NCBI RefSeq assembly: GCF_000242595.2
Contig: NC_017098.1
Location: 2,108,001 to 2,172,000, forward strand
DNA: 64,000 nt
Direction: 5' to 3'
Source: Spirochaeta africana DSM 8902
Lineage (GTDB): Bacteria > Spirochaetota > Spirochaetia > DSM-27196 > DSM-8902
Shown: piece by piece, positions 49,003 through 59,648 of the stretch
Position numbering within the stretch: the first letter of the stretch is position 1
How the letters are laid out: every line of letters begins with the position of its first letter
Notes under the pieces: model-generated
Databases searched by the model: none
Told to the model about the DNA's origin: nothing
Seen by the model: the letters and a program-made list of their open reading frames with translations, nothing else
Position numbers and translations under genes: made by a program

Positions 49003-52000
49003 GTACACTCTCCTTTCCCTCGCCGACACTGCTGTCGGGGGCTGCTGCCCCTACACCGTCGCGCTCGCGCTGCAGCTCCAGCACGCGCCGGTAGGCCGGG
49101 CTGATAACCTTCACAAACTGGCTGCGGGCGGTTTCCCAGTCACCCAGTATCCGTTCGGCCGGCTGCGAACCGGTCAGATCCCGGTGCTCACGCAGCATCG
49201 ACTGCAGGTATCCATCATCAACCGCATCCAGCGGCAGCAGCTCCACCATTCCCGGGTTCACCCGTTCGGGCAGACGCCCCTCAGGGTCCCAGACATAGCC
49301 GATACCCCCGGACATACCGGCAGCAAAATTGCGCCCGGTACGCCCCAGGATGATAGCGCGGCCGCCGGTCATGTACTCAAGACCGTGGTCACCGACACCC
49401 TCTACCACTACCTCGGCCCCGGAGTTGCGTACACAGAAGCGCTCGGCAGCTATCCCGCGAAAGAACCCGCGGCCGGAAACCGCCCCGTACAGGGCTACAT
49501 TCCCGATAATAATGTTGTCCTCGGCAGCAAACCCGCTGCGACGCGGGGGGTATACCACGATGGTGCCCCCCGACAGCCCCTTGCCGACATAGTCGTTGGC
49601 GTCGCCCTCCAGCTCGAAGGTGACCCCGCGCGACAGCCAGGCCCCGAAGCTCTGCCCGGCACTGCCGGTAAAGCGCACCCGCAGGCCCTCACCCAGCGGT
49701 CCGGCGGCGGCCTCGGCCGGCAGCCCCTCCAGTCCGCGCGCTGATGCAATAACATGACTGGTCATGGTACCGACGGCACGATCGGTATTTACCACCGGCA
49801 GCTCCAGTTCTCGACGCTTGCCGTCCGCAAGGATCTTTTCGGCTACCGGTATGAGCCGCCGGTCCAGCACCTGCGCCAACCCGTGGTCCTGGGGGATGCA
49901 GCAGATCACCGGGGCATCTCCGTTCAGCTGATTCACCGGCTTCTGCAAGATCGCACTCAGATCCACATGCCGCGACTTCCAGTTCAGCACATCGGGATCG
50001 GCCTCCAGAACATCGCTCTGCCCGACCATCTCATCGAAACGGCGAAACCCGAGCTCGGCCATGATCTGGCGCACGTCCTCGGCAATAAAGCGCATGTAGT
50101 TCACCACATGCTCGGCCTGTCCGGTAAACTTGGCACGCAGTTTCTCGTCCTGGGTGGCAATCCCGACCGGGCAGGTATTCTTCTCGCACTTGCGCATCAT
50201 GATACAGCCCATGGTGATCAGGGCGCTGGTGGCAAAACCGCACTCCTCGGCGCCCAGCAGGGCGGCGATAACCACATCGCGACCGGTCTTGAGCTGCCCG
50301 TCGGTCTGCACCATCACCCGGCTGCGCAGATCATTCATCACCAGGGTCTGATGGGCCTCGGCCAGCCCCAGCTCCCAGGGAAGCCCGGCGTTCTTGATAC
50401 CGGTCAAGGCCGATGCTCCGGTGCCTCCGTCGTGGCCGCTGATCAGGATATGATCGGCATGCCCCTTGGCAACACCGGCCGCTACCGTACCAACCCCGAC
50501 CTCTGACACCAGCTTCACACTGATGCGGGCCTGGGGATTGGCATTCTTGAGGTCATAGATCAGCTGAGCCAGATCCTCGATCGAGTAGATATCATGGTGC
50601 GGCGGCGGGCTGATCAGCCCGACCCCGGCAGTGGAGTGCCTGGTTTTGGCAATGACATCGAATACCTTGTGCCCGGGCAGCTCACCGCCCTCACCCGGCT
50701 TGGCCCCCTGGGCCATCTTGATCTGGATCTCATCGGCATTGGTCAGATAATCAATAGTCACCCCGAAGCGACCCGAGGCCACCTGTTTGATGGCACTGCG
50801 CTTACTGTCGCCGTTCGCCAGGAGCTGAAACCGCTCCGGCATCTCGCCGCCCTCGCCGGTGTTGCTCTTGCCACCGATGCGGTTCATGGCCAGCGCCAGG
50901 GTTTCATGCGCCTCCTGACTGATAGAGCCAAAGCTCATCGCCCCGGTTACAAACCGGCGCATGATGTTCTCGACCGGCTCGACCTCATCCAGCGGGATCG
51001 CGGTGCGCGGCTTGAACCGCAGCAGCCCGCGAATAGTAGCCTGAATAGTAGAGCGGGCGTTCTGGCGCTCGGCAAAACGCCGGTAGGCCGCGGCGTCGTT
51101 GCTTCGGGCGGCGATCTGCAGATCGGCGACCGACTCTGGATCCCACATATGCTTTTCGCCGTTAAAGCGGTACTGATAATCCCCGCCCGGCAGATAGTCA
51201 CTGCCGATCTGGCGATTGCGGCGCGGATAGGCCAGCTCATGCCGCATATAGGCCTCGCGCTCGATCTCGGCAAACCCGATCCCCTGAATACGGCTGGCGG
51301 TACCGGTGAAACAGCGATCCATCACCGCTGGTGACACCCCGACCGCCTCGAAGATCTGGGCTCCCTTGTAGGACTCCAGGGTGGAGATGCCCATCTTGCC
51401 AAAGACCTTGCGCATCCCGTAGGCCATGGCGTTGTGATACCGCTCGACAATTTCGTCATCGCACATTTCGGCCGGCAGGGCCCCGGTCTCGCGCAGGTGA
51501 ATCATGGCCTCGTAGGCCAGATACGGATTGACCGCGTCAGCACCGAACCCGACCAGGGTACAGAAGTGATGCACCTCGCGCGGCTCGCCGGATTCCAGCA
51601 CGATTCCGATCTGGGTGCGCTTTGCCTGGCTCACCAGATACTGATGCACCGCCCCGACCGCCGGCAGGGCTCCGATCGCTACCCGATCCGGGCCAGCTGC
51701 CCGGTCACTCAGTACCACCAGGGCATAGTCATCGGCAATGGCCTGCTCCGCCTCGCGACTGATGCGATCAAGCTCCGCCTCCAGACGACCCTCACTCTCG
51801 CCATAGCGATACCCCGGATCCACCGGATAGGTAATATCGATGGTTCTGGTTTTCCAGCCGCGGTAATCAAGATTTTTGATCGATGCAAGCTCGGCATTGG
51901 TGATAAACGGGGTCGGCATGTACAACCGGTGGGCATGCTCGGGGGTAGCCTCCAGGAGGTTCTGTTCCGGGCCGATGTAGCTGGCCAGGCTCATTACGAT

Positions 52001-53617
52001 ATTCTCGCGAATCGAGTCGATCGGCGGATTGGTCACCTGGGCAAAGAGCTGCTTGAAATACTCATACATCAGTCGCGGACGATCCGAGAGACATGCCAGC
52101 GGGGCATCGTTACCCATCGAACCCAAAGGCTCCTTCCCGGACTCGGCCATCGGCTTGAGGATCAGATTCAGATGCTCCAGGGTAATCCCGAACAGGCGCA
52201 GATGGGCCAGCAGATCCTCGCCGGGGATGCAGGAGGCGGGCTCAGCCTTTGGCAGCTCGTCCAGGGTGATCCGCTGCTCGTCCAGCCATTCCCGATACGG
52301 ATGGCGGGCGGCATACCCGTCCTTCAGCTCCTCATCGCCGATAATGCGCCCCTGCTCGAAATCTACCAGGAACATCCGTCCCGGCTGCAGCCGCCCCTTC
52401 TCGACCACATCGGCAGGGTCTATATCCAGCACCCCGACCTCACTGGCCATAATTACCCTGTCATCCCGGGTAAGATAATACCGGCTCGGGCGCAGCCCGT
52501 TGCGATCCAGTGTGGCACCGATGTAATGCCCGTCGGTGAATACAATCGAGGCCGGCCCGTCCCAGGGCTCCATCATGGCGCTCAGGTATTCATACATCGC
52601 CTTGCCGGCATCCGGCATCAGGGTATGATTCTGCCAGGCTTCAGGCACCATCATCATGACTGCCTCTGGCAGCTCAACCCCGGACATCAGCAGCAGCTCG
52701 AGTACATTGTCAAAACTCCCCGAGTCGCTCAGATCCGGCTCGATAACCGGCCGCAGCTTGTCAATGGCTTCGCCGAATACCGGGCTGGCCAGCTTGCCCT
52801 CCCGGGCACGCATCTTGTTTACATTCCCCCGCAGGGTATTGATCTCACCATTATGGCTCATGAACCGCAGCGGCTGCGCGCGGTCCCAGCTGGGAAAGGT
52901 GTTGGTAGAGAACCGTGAATGCACCATCGCCAGATGGCTCTTGTAGCGGGGGTTGCGCAGATCGGAAAAATAGGCGGTCAGCTGCTCGGGCATCAGCATG
53001 CCCTTGTACACCATCACCCGGGTGGAGAGGGAACAGATATAAAAGAAGTGATCACTGTCGATTTCTGAGCCGCGGATCTCGTTGGTACAGCGCTTGCGCA
53101 CCAGGTACAGGGTACGCTCAAATGCCGATTGCTCCATCGCGCCGCCAGCCTTGACGAACATCTGCTCCATACGCGGCTCGGATGCCAAGGCGGTCGGACC
53201 GATCATCGAGTTGTCGACCGGCACACTGCGCCAGCCCATCACCTCGGCGCCCTCGTCGCGAACGATCCGCTCACAGGCAGCCTTGACGGCGGCATACTCT
53301 GCATCCTGCCGCGGCAGGAACACCAGCCCGGCACTGAAGCTGCCGCGCGGCGGCAGCTCTGCCTGCAGCTCTTCCCGGGCGATATCCTCAAGGAAATCCC
53401 AGGGCAGCGAGGTCATCATGCCGGCACCATCACCGGTATTGCGATCGCTGCCCACCGCACCGCGATGGGTCATGCGCACCAGTATCTCGCGTGCATCATC
53501 TATAATCTGGTGACTCTGCTCACCCTTGATGTGAGCCACAAAGCCCACACCACAGTTATCCCGTTCAAACTGGGGATCGTAGAGACCCTGTTTCTCAGGC
53601 CTTCGAATCAAACTCAT
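48995..53617 (-). CDS. gltB: Glutamate synthase large subunit
   Basis: 1540 residues. It makes two glutamates from 2-oxoglutarate and glutamine. A short propeptide precedes the catalytic Cys22 in [11 protein letters not shown] (N-terminal nucleophile amidotransferase). A central domain and an FMN/2-oxoglutarate barrel follow, then the 3Fe-4S ligands [19 protein letters not shown], and the GXGXG C-terminal repeats. GGGGGGAGC precedes ATG 53617. The 148-base gap to argS holds two palindromes. Confidence 0.98.
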   Translation of the reverse strand: MSLIRRPEKQGLYDPQFERDNCGVGFVAHIKGEQSHQIIDDAREILVRMTHRGAVGSDRNTGDGAGMMTSLPWDFLEDIAREELQAELPPRGSFSAGLVFLPRQDAEYAAVKAACERIVRDEGAEVMGWRSVPVDNSMIGPTALASEPRMEQMFVKAGGAMEQSAFERTLYLVRKRCTNEIRGSEIDSDHFFYICSLSTRVMVYKGMLMPEQLTAYFSDLRNPRYKSHLAMVHSRFSTNTFPSWDRAQPLRFMSHNGEINTLRGNVNKMRAREGKLASPVFGEAIDKLRPVIEPDLSDSGSFDNVLELLLMSGVELPEAVMMMVPEAWQNHTLMPDAGKAMYEYLSAMMEPWDGPASIVFTDGHYIGATLDRNGLRPSRYYLTRDDRVIMASEVGVLDIDPADVVEKGRLQPGRMFLVDFEQGRIIGDEELKDGYAARHPYREWLDEQRITLDELPKAEPASCIPGEDLLAHLRLFGITLEHLNLILKPMAESGKEPLGSMGNDAPLACLSDRPRLMYEYFKQLFAQVTNPPIDSIRENIVMSLASYIGPEQNLLEATPEHAHRLYMPTPFITNAELASIKNLDYRGWKTRTIDITYPVDPGYRYGESEGRLEAELDRISREAEQAIADDYALVVLSDRAAGPDRVAIGALPAVGAVHQYLVSQAKRTQIGIVLESGEPREVHHFCTLVGFGADAVNPYLAYEAMIHLRETGALPAEMCDDEIVERYHNAMAYGMRKVFGKMGISTLESYKGAQIFEAVGVSPAVMDRCFTGTASRIQGIGFAEIEREAYMRHELAYPRRNRQIGSDYLPGGDYQYRFNGEKHMWDPESVADLQIAARSNDAAAYRRFAERQNARSTIQATIRGLLRFKPRTAIPLDEVEPVENIMRRFVTGAMSFGSISQEAHETLALAMNRIGGKSNTGEGGEMPERFQLLANGDSKRSAIKQVASGRFGVTIDYLTNADEIQIKMAQGAKPGEGGELPGHKVFDVIAKTRHSTAGVGLISPPPHHDIYSIEDLAQLIYDLKNANPQARISVKLVSEVGVGTVAAGVAKGHADHILISGHDGGTGASALTGIKNAGLPWELGLAEAHQTLVMNDLRSRVMVQTDGQLKTGRDVVIAALLGAEECGFATSALITMGCIMMRKCEKNTCPVGIATQDEKLRAKFTGQAEHVVNYMRFIAEDVRQIMAELGFRRFDEMVGQSDVLEADPDVLNWKSRHVDLSAILQKPVNQLNGDAPVICCIPQDHGLAQVLDRRLIPVAEKILADGKRRELELPVVNTDRAVGTMTSHVIASARGLEGLPAEAAAGPLGEGLRVRFTGSAGQSFGAWLSRGVTFELEGDANDYVGKGLSGGTIVVYPPRRSGFAAEDNIIIGNVALYGAVSGRGFFRGIAAERFCVRNSGAEVVVEGVGDHGLEYMTGGRAIILGRTGRNFAAGMSGGIGYVWDPEGRLPERVNPGMVELLPLDAVDDGYLQSMLREHRDLTGSQPAERILGDWETARSQFVKVISPAYRRVLELQRERDGVGAAAPDSSVGEGKESVHG

Positions 53618-53710
53618 GCTCCCCCCTTACTGTGCATCGTGTATTAATATGCATCAGTATACACACAGATCAAGAGGAAGGCGAGTTTTTTACGACATAA
53701 TTGTATTACC

Positions 53711-53722
53711 TACATATATGTA
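53711..53722. repeat. 12-bp palindrome upstream of gltB
   Basis: TACATATATGTA, perfectly palindromic, about 95 bases before the gltB start. A possible operator; nothing else supports it. Confidence 0.3.
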
Positions 53723-53739
53723 TGGTGCATGTGCGTAAT

Positions 53740-53759
53740 TTGCTACATTTTTGTAGCAA
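53740..53759. repeat. Perfect hairpin between argS and gltB
   Basis: TTGCTACA, TTTT loop, TGTAGCAA; it begins 6 bases after the argS stop. There is no T-run on the minus strand, so it is either a weak terminator or an operator for gltBD. Confidence 0.5.
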
Positions 53760-53765
53760 TTGGTC

Positions 53766-55526
53766 TTACATCCTGTCCAGGAACGGTATCCCCAGTAGAT
53801 CAAAGCCCTGCCGCATTACCGCCAGCACGAATCCGCACAATGCGAGACGGGCCTGCGCTGTAGCCGGTTCAACCCCCTGAAAAACCGGGGTGTCATGGTA
53901 GTAGCGGCTGAACGATTTCCCCAGGTCATACAGGTATCCGGCCAGCTCGGAGGGGGCATACCCCTCGGCAGACCGCTCGACAACCTCGGGAAACCGGCCA
54001 ATTGCCTTGATCAGGTCCCATTCGCTGTCCATGTTCAGCAGATCATAATCGATGCTGGCGGCGGAAGCCATATCAAAGCCGGCTTTGCGCATCATACTCG
54101 AAATCCGCGCCCCTACGTACTGCAGATAGGGCCCGGTATTGCCGGTAAACGACAGCGACTCGGATGGATCAAACACCATATCCTTGTTGGGGGTGACCAT
54201 AAGGAGATAATAATGCAGTGCGCCCAGTGCAATAGCATGAGCAGTGGCCTGGGGATCATCCACCTCACTGTCTCTGCCCCGCTCCTCCAGCTCGGCTAGA
54301 GCCAGGCTGGTCAGCTGCGACAGCAGATCATCGGCGTCAACCACCGTACCCTCACGGGATTTCATTCGTCCGTCGGGAAGATTTACCATGCCGTATGATA
54401 GATGATACAGGTTCTCCGCCCAGGTATATCCCAGTTTCTTCAGCACATGGAACAGCACATGAAAATGGTACTGCTGCTCGGAACCGACTACATACACCAT
54501 CTGCTCAAACGGCCAGTCGCGGTGGCGGGCAATCGCGGTACCGATATCCTGGGTCAGATACAGGCTGGTCCCGTCCTTGCGCAGCAGCACCTTGGTGTCC
54601 AGACCAATCTCGGCCAGGTCCACCATAATTGCGCCGTCCTCGGCAGTATAGAATATTCCGCGTTCCAGCCCCTCCATGATCTCGGTGCGCCCCGACAGAT
54701 AGGTTTCACTCTCGTAATAGACCCGGTCGAACTCGATGCCGGTACGCAGGTAGGTCTGGTTTATTCCGTCGATGGTCCAGCGATTCATGGTGCGCCAGAG
54801 CTCCATTACCTCGGGATCACCGGCCTCCCACTGCTGCAGCATCTCGGCAGCCCGCTGCTCGGCCGACGGGTCCTCCTTTGCCCACTGAGCGAACCTCACG
54901 TACCAGGAGCCGACAAAATGATCGGACTTCATCCCTGCGGATTCAGGGGTGGCTCCGTTGCCGAATTCCCGGTATGCCAGCATCGATTTACAGATATGCA
55001 CCCCGCGGTCATTGATCAGATTGACGCGCTCGACCTCTGCCCCGGCGGCGGCATACAACCGGGCAACCGAGGAACCCAGGGCATTGTTGCGCAGGTGCCC
55101 CAGATGCAACGGCTTGTTGGTGTTGGGGCAGGAGAATTCCACCATCACCTTACGTCCCTCGTAGCGACTGGTGCGCCCGAACTTCTCCGGCGCACTGGTC
55201 AAATCACTGGCAATCAGCTCGGTATAGCGACTGCGGTGCAGGAACACATTTACGTATGGGCCGGCAGCACGCGCATCGGCAATCCAGATACAGTTGCCGG
55301 ACGCCAGCAGAGCGGCAACAGCTGTAGCAATAGCCGGCGGCGCGCTGCGAAACCCTCGCGCCAGCGGAAACATCGGGAATGCCAGATCCCCGAGATCACT
55401 TGAGGGCGGCAGCGATACAATCACCTGACTCAGGTCGATACTGTCCTGATCTACCCCGGCCTCGGCGGCTGCCTGGACAATCGCCGTCGACACCGCATCC
55501 TGGACTGCCTGCTTGATATTTACCAT
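53766..55526 (-). CDS. argS: Arginyl-tRNA synthetase
   Basis: 586 residues from ATG 55526. A class I synthetase charging tRNA-Arg. HIGH-like motif HLGHLRN in CPNTNKPLHLGHLRNNALGS; KMSKS-like MKSREG; anticodon-binding DALR domain at the C terminus. AAGGA lies 8 bases before the ATG, 2 bases after the pgeF stop. Internal upstream starts would overlap pgeF and are not supported. Confidence 0.96.
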   Translation of the reverse strand: MVNIKQAVQDAVSTAIVQAAAEAGVDQDSIDLSQVIVSLPPSSDLGDLAFPMFPLARGFRSAPPAIATAVAALLASGNCIWIADARAAGPYVNVFLHRSRYTELIASDLTSAPEKFGRTSRYEGRKVMVEFSCPNTNKPLHLGHLRNNALGSSVARLYAAAGAEVERVNLINDRGVHICKSMLAYREFGNGATPESAGMKSDHFVGSWYVRFAQWAKEDPSAEQRAAEMLQQWEAGDPEVMELWRTMNRWTIDGINQTYLRTGIEFDRVYYESETYLSGRTEIMEGLERGIFYTAEDGAIMVDLAEIGLDTKVLLRKDGTSLYLTQDIGTAIARHRDWPFEQMVYVVGSEQQYHFHVLFHVLKKLGYTWAENLYHLSYGMVNLPDGRMKSREGTVVDADDLLSQLTSLALAELEERGRDSEVDDPQATAHAIALGALHYYLLMVTPNKDMVFDPSESLSFTGNTGPYLQYVGARISSMMRKAGFDMASAASIDYDLLNMDSEWDLIKAIGRFPEVVERSAEGYAPSELAGYLYDLGKSFSRYYHDTPVFQGVEPATAQARLALCGFVLAVMRQGFDLLGIPFLDRM

Positions 55527-55528
55527 GT

Positions 55529-56305
55529 CTAATCCTTTTGTATAAGCGCCAGCATGCGCCGAAAATTTCCAGATCCCTCGGCCCGATACGAGCCAAGCTC
55601 GGGATGCTCGTAGGTACAATCCCGATACACATACGCGGTTTCCACACCCAACTCCTCGGCTATACCCAGGTTAGCCGCCCGCAAATCGATTGCCGTTCCG
55701 CCGGGAGTCTCGACCACACAGCGGTCACCCCACTCCCGGGCAAAATCCCCGGCGGTGCGGGAATCAACCTGGTACCGTGCTGTCCCGATACAGGGACCAA
55801 AGGTCACCGTAAACCGCCCCGAACTGGCGATGCGGCGACGAATCTCGCCGATTGCCGTCGTCAGTATGCCGGTACCGCGGCGCCCCGAGTGCAGTATTGC
55901 CCAGAAACCACTGCCATGCTCATACACCCCGATCGGCATGCAGTCAGCAACGGTTACCGCGGCACAGCCGGGCCCCAGCACAACAATACCATCGGCAATA
56001 CAGTCGCTGCCCTGGGCATCATCCAGGGTAACCACCTGCCGGGTATGCTGCTGCTGAACCAGGACACACTCCCCGGGGGCTATACCCAGGCGCTGCAGCA
56101 CTGCAGCACGAACCGGGTGGTCATCATCACCGGCAGGTCCCATATCCCCTTCGGCAGCCAGCGTCAGATAGAAGGCAGCAGGGAACTCCAGGCGTGCGGC
56201 AGGGGCAGCTGTTGTCAGGGAACGATACTGAACATCCACGCCAAACACTACCCGATTTCCCGGCCAAGGGTCAATTTCCCGAAGCCCGGCAGCACGGCAT
56301 CTCAA
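55529..56305 (-). CDS. pgeF: Polyphenol oxidase / peptidoglycan-editing factor PgeF (YfiH)
   Basis: 258 residues. Family motifs: QQQHTRQVV, VTVADCMPIGVY, ILHSGRRGT (usually HAGWRG) and FGPCIG, giving the Cys-His zinc/copper site. YfiH-type proteins act as purine nucleosidases/phosphorylases or correct wrongly built muropeptides. The start is unsure: TTG 56305 overlaps the preceding stop (TTGA) and gives full length, but no Shine-Dalgarno is present. It lies in an operon with argS. Confidence 0.85.
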   Translation of the reverse strand: MRCRAAGLREIDPWPGNRVVFGVDVQYRSLTTAAPAARLEFPAAFYLTLAAEGDMGPAGDDDHPVRAAVLQRLGIAPGECVLVQQQHTRQVVTLDDAQGSDCIADGIVVLGPGCAAVTVADCMPIGVYEHGSGFWAILHSGRRGTGILTTAIGEIRRRIASSGRFTVTFGPCIGTARYQVDSRTAGDFAREWGDRCVVETPGGTAIDLRAANLGIAEELGVETAYVYRDCTYEHPELGSYRAEGSGNFRRMLALIQKD

Positions 56306-57954
56306 ACGCGACGCTTGGTCTGTTCAAGATCAATTGCTTCCATAAGATAGTCTTTTGCCCGGGTAATCTCGTTCAACACCGCCTCAAGCTGTTTCAGATA
56401 CTTCTGATTCGAACGCCCGTTTATCTGCCCGAGGTTGGCGATGGTGTCGAAACGGCCGCCTACTTCACCAAAGAGGATTCCATCGATCACATCTGTCAGC
56501 AGCCGCAGACTGCCCACCAGGTCATCGAGAATACGCCGCACCTGCTTGTCGACATTCTGCAAAAAACCCTGCATCTCGGCATGCTGCTGCTTGCTGCTGC
56601 GCGGCAGATTGCCTAAGAGTTCGGTTATCCGCTCTTCCATCTCCTCCAGGGCCTGATAGGCGTCGTTATACTCCTTGCGATTATTGTCCTTGTAGAACTC
56701 GCCATCTATCAAGAGTACCTTCAGGGGAGACAGCCAGCGAGCCGGAAACAGACGCTGCACCACAAACAAGGCAATGCTTAATGAGAGATGAAACCGACAG
56801 CCGACGTACAGCTGCTCACTGCTGTACGGAACGGCATCAGGCAACGTGGTACTTCCGGTAATCTGCATCAAGTCCGAGAGAATCTCGGTACGTCGTCGCG
56901 AAAAGGTGTAACTGTCTACCCGCCGATCAATAATATCGCCAACATGCTCACGAAAAAGACTGAACCAGTCCTCGCCTCCTGAAAGCTCAAGGGGTGCATA
57001 GCGGATATCCCCGCTGCAGAATGCCACGATATCGCGCAGCGGCACCTCACGGACAAAGGAGCGCAGTACCCCGATTGCCTCATAGGCCTGTTTCAGCTGC
57101 TTGTCCAGGCGCTGTTTTAGCTCATCGCCGTTTTGCTGCTCCCGCTCCAGAAACACAAACACCAGGTGCAGCACATTGGACGAGGGGATCTCGGTAGTAG
57201 AATGGATCTGGGAATCCAGTCGCCGCAGCACCCCCTCAAGACCGGTAAACTGGGCCGGCACCAGCTTGCTGTCTCCAGCCCCCTGAAACTCCTGTAGAAT
57301 CTGGGTATACGGAAAGGAGGCCAGCTGCAGCAAATGATACAGAAACCGGTAGTTCATATAAATCTGGGTGCGCTGATCGCTTTGCAGGGACTCAAGGATA
57401 TCCTGAAACGAGCGGCTCAAGCGACGCTTGAGCTCCCGGTCATTCAGCTCCGGGGCAGCCTGGGCAGCTGCAGCCGGATCGGTCTCCTGACGAATCAGAT
57501 CATAGGTGGTCGGGGCGATCATGCTGAACATAAAGCCGATAAACTGCTTGCGGGATTCCCCCAGCACCGTACTCAGCGGGCCGGCAAGTCGCTGAATATA
57601 GCCGCGCAGCTCGTCTACCCGGTAGGCGAACCCCTCCAGCAGCATGGTGCCGTTCGGCTCGACAAAACCGGGGTTGGCAGCAATAATCCGGCGGCCAAGC
57701 TGATTCAGCAGGTGCTGCTCCACCAGCTGAAAATGGTCCTTGCCGGTAAACAGCTTGCGAAAAAACATGAGTATCTTCTGCAGCAGAGACATCTGGTGAT
57801 AAGCCGCCTGCAGATCAATATTTCCCGGATCACCGCCGTCGTATACGATAGGATCGGGTTCAAGACCGGCATCGCTTTGAATGCGATCCAGCATCTCGAT
57901 CCGTTCCTCGCGCGACATTCCCTGCACTAATGTATCGAATACCGATTCAGCCAT
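56302..57954 (-). CDS. Spirochaete-type cytosolic protein of unknown function
   Basis: 550 residues, rich in helices, no signal peptide. It starts MAESVFDTLVQGMSREER. It has a basic patch at about 60-72 (LMFFRKLFTGKDHF), helical stretches with heptad-like Leu (LKQRLDKQLKQAYEAIGVL), and a basic C terminus (EQTKRRV). From memory it resembles a family found mainly in spirochaetes (DUF5312), which needs a search to confirm. Two short hydrophobic segments (VGESRKQFIGFMFSMIAPT; LSLSIALFVVQRLF) do not look like clear membrane spans. First gene of the operon with pgeF and argS. ATG 57954 with GAGAGAGAC upstream. Confidence 0.75.
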   Translation of the reverse strand: MAESVFDTLVQGMSREERIEMLDRIQSDAGLEPDPIVYDGGDPGNIDLQAAYHQMSLLQKILMFFRKLFTGKDHFQLVEQHLLNQLGRRIIAANPGFVEPNGTMLLEGFAYRVDELRGYIQRLAGPLSTVLGESRKQFIGFMFSMIAPTTYDLIRQETDPAAAAQAAPELNDRELKRRLSRSFQDILESLQSDQRTQIYMNYRFLYHLLQLASFPYTQILQEFQGAGDSKLVPAQFTGLEGVLRRLDSQIHSTTEIPSSNVLHLVFVFLEREQQNGDELKQRLDKQLKQAYEAIGVLRSFVREVPLRDIVAFCSGDIRYAPLELSGGEDWFSLFREHVGDIIDRRVDSYTFSRRRTEILSDLMQITGSTTLPDAVPYSSEQLYVGCRFHLSLSIALFVVQRLFPARWLSPLKVLLIDGEFYKDNNRKEYNDAYQALEEMEERITELLGNLPRSSKQQHAEMQGFLQNVDKQVRRILDDLVGSLRLLTDVIDGILFGEVGGRFDTIANLGQINGRSNQKYLKQLEAVLNEITRAKDYLMEAIDLEQTKRRV

Positions 57955-57995
57955 AGTCTCTCTCTGTATTGTACACGAACACCACCCCTATGTCC

Positions 57996-58025
57996 TTGAC
58001 ACATCGGCATATTTTTCCTGATTAT
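57996..58025 (+). promoter_or_regulatory. Promoter of the citramalate synthase gene, leaderless type
   Basis: -35 TTGACA (57996-58001), 18 bases, -10 GATTAT (58020-58025), 6 bases to ATG 58032. Confidence 0.55.
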
Positions 58026-58031
58026 CAAGGC

Positions 58032-59648
58032 ATGAGCCGATCATCCAGTTCCTCTCCGGTGGTATTTTACGACACAACCCTGCGTGACGGCATGCAGGGT
58101 ATCGAGATCAACTTTACCCTGGACGACAAGCTCGCCATTGCCCGAATGCTCGACGAGCTGCGCATCGATTACATCGAGGGCGGCTTTCCCCTTGCAAACG
58201 AGCTTGAGGCCGAGTTTTTTCGTCGCATCCAGCGCGAGAAACTGCAGCACTCGCGCATCGTTGCATTCGGATCTACCCGTCGCCCCGGACATCGGGCTGC
58301 CAGCGATCCGCATATCACCGCACTGATCGAGGCCGAAACACCAACCGTGATTGTTGTTGGCAAAAGCTGGTCCGAGCACGTTACCAGTGTTCTCGGCACC
58401 TCTCTCGAGGAGAACCTCGAGATGATTCATGACTCTATCTATACCCTCAAGCAGGCCGGTCGCGAGGTGTTCTTCGATCTGGAGCATTTCTTCGACGGCT
58501 ACAAGCATGACCCGGGCTATGCCCTGAAGGCACTGGAGGCCGGCACCCAGGCCGGCGCAGACTGCCTGGTGCTTTGCGATACCAACGGGGGCACCCTTCC
58601 CCATGAGGTGCGCCGGATAATCGGCGAGTTGCCGCAGGACACCCTTGCACCCCTGGGTGGGCACTTTCATAATGATTGCGGCACCGCCGTGGCAAACTCA
58701 CTGGATGCCATTCTGGCTGGCGCCCGGCATGTCCAGGGCACCATTAACGGCTGGGGTGAACGCTGCGGCAATGCCAACCTCTGCGGGCTTATCCCCAATG
58801 TCCAGCTCAAGCTGGGCCTGCCCAACAGCGTTGGCGACCGGGTGTCCGAACTCACCACCGTAAGCCGGTTTATCGCCGCCCAGGCAAACATTATTCCGGA
58901 CAAACGCCAGCCGTTCGTCGGCAGCGCCGCCTTCAGCCACAAAGCCGGGCAGCATGCGGATGTAGTACAGAAGGCCCCCCATCTGATGGAACACATGGAT
59001 GCCGGCGAGGTGGGCAATGAACGCCAGATCCTGCTGTCGGCACTGGCCGGCAAGGGCACTATCCTGGCAAAACTGCAGGAATACGGCAATTTCTCGAAAA
59101 ACTCCCCCGAGGTAGCCTGCCTGCTGGATCTGCTCAAGAAAAAGGAAGCCGCCGGCTACGAATACGAAGCGGCAGAGGCCAGTTTTGACCTGATAATCCG
59201 CCAGGCAATCGGCAGCTACACCCCGCTGTTCGGGCTCAAGAACTATCACCTCGAGTCCTTCAAGGCCGGCGACACCGCCTCCAAGACCGTAGGGCGGATC
59301 TTCCTTAACCTGGAGGAGCATGACATCATGGGCGCCGCTGTCGGGATCGGCCCGGTAGAGACCCTGGATCATGCCCTGCGCGATGCACTCACCCCGCACT
59401 TTCCCGAACTTGCCGCGGTAGAGCTGGTAGACTATCGGGTACGGGTCCTGAATCCGGAAAGCCACGCCGCTGCCAAGGTCCGGGTTTTTATTACCTCAAC
59501 CAACGGCGAGGACAACTGGAATACAGTCGGGGTGCACGAGAACATTGTCGAGGCATCCTACCAGGCGCTTGTCGACAGCCTGGAGTATTACTACAACGCC
59601 TGCGTGCTTGGCAGAGGGCGGGCTACCACCTCCCCCTTCTGCAGGTGA
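58032..59648 (+). CDS. cimA: Citramalate synthase (LeuA-like)
   Basis: 538 residues from ATG 58032. It condenses acetyl-CoA with pyruvate to (R)-citramalate, a threonine-independent route to isoleucine. Seen: [43 protein letters not shown], the metal-binding [11 protein letters not shown], the [11 protein letters not shown] loop, and a C-terminal LeuA-type allosteric domain. The DTTLRDGxQG and CGNANL patterns match CimA better than isopropylmalate synthase. Start ATG 58032 lies 6 bases after the -10 box. The 3' end overlaps that of carB, on the other strand, by 58 bases. Confidence 0.9.
   Translation: MSRSSSSSPVVFYDTTLRDGMQGIEINFTLDDKLAIARMLDELRIDYIEGGFPLANELEAEFFRRIQREKLQHSRIVAFGSTRRPGHRAASDPHITALIEAETPTVIVVGKSWSEHVTSVLGTSLEENLEMIHDSIYTLKQAGREVFFDLEHFFDGYKHDPGYALKALEAGTQAGADCLVLCDTNGGTLPHEVRRIIGELPQDTLAPLGGHFHNDCGTAVANSLDAILAGARHVQGTINGWGERCGNANLCGLIPNVQLKLGLPNSVGDRVSELTTVSRFIAAQANIIPDKRQPFVGSAAFSHKAGQHADVVQKAPHLMEHMDAGEVGNERQILLSALAGKGTILAKLQEYGNFSKNSPEVACLLDLLKKKEAAGYEYEAAEASFDLIIRQAIGSYTPLFGLKNYHLESFKAGDTASKTVGRIFLNLEEHDIMGAAVGIGPVETLDHALRDALTPHFPELAAVELVDYRVRVLNPESHAAAKVRVFITSTNGEDNWNTVGVHENIVEASYQALVDSLEYYYNACVLGRGRATTSPFCR

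Noticed and set aside
51434-52918. A 494-codon open frame on the plus strand
   Set aside because: It is antisense to gltB, whose motifs run through the whole region. No family pattern is seen.
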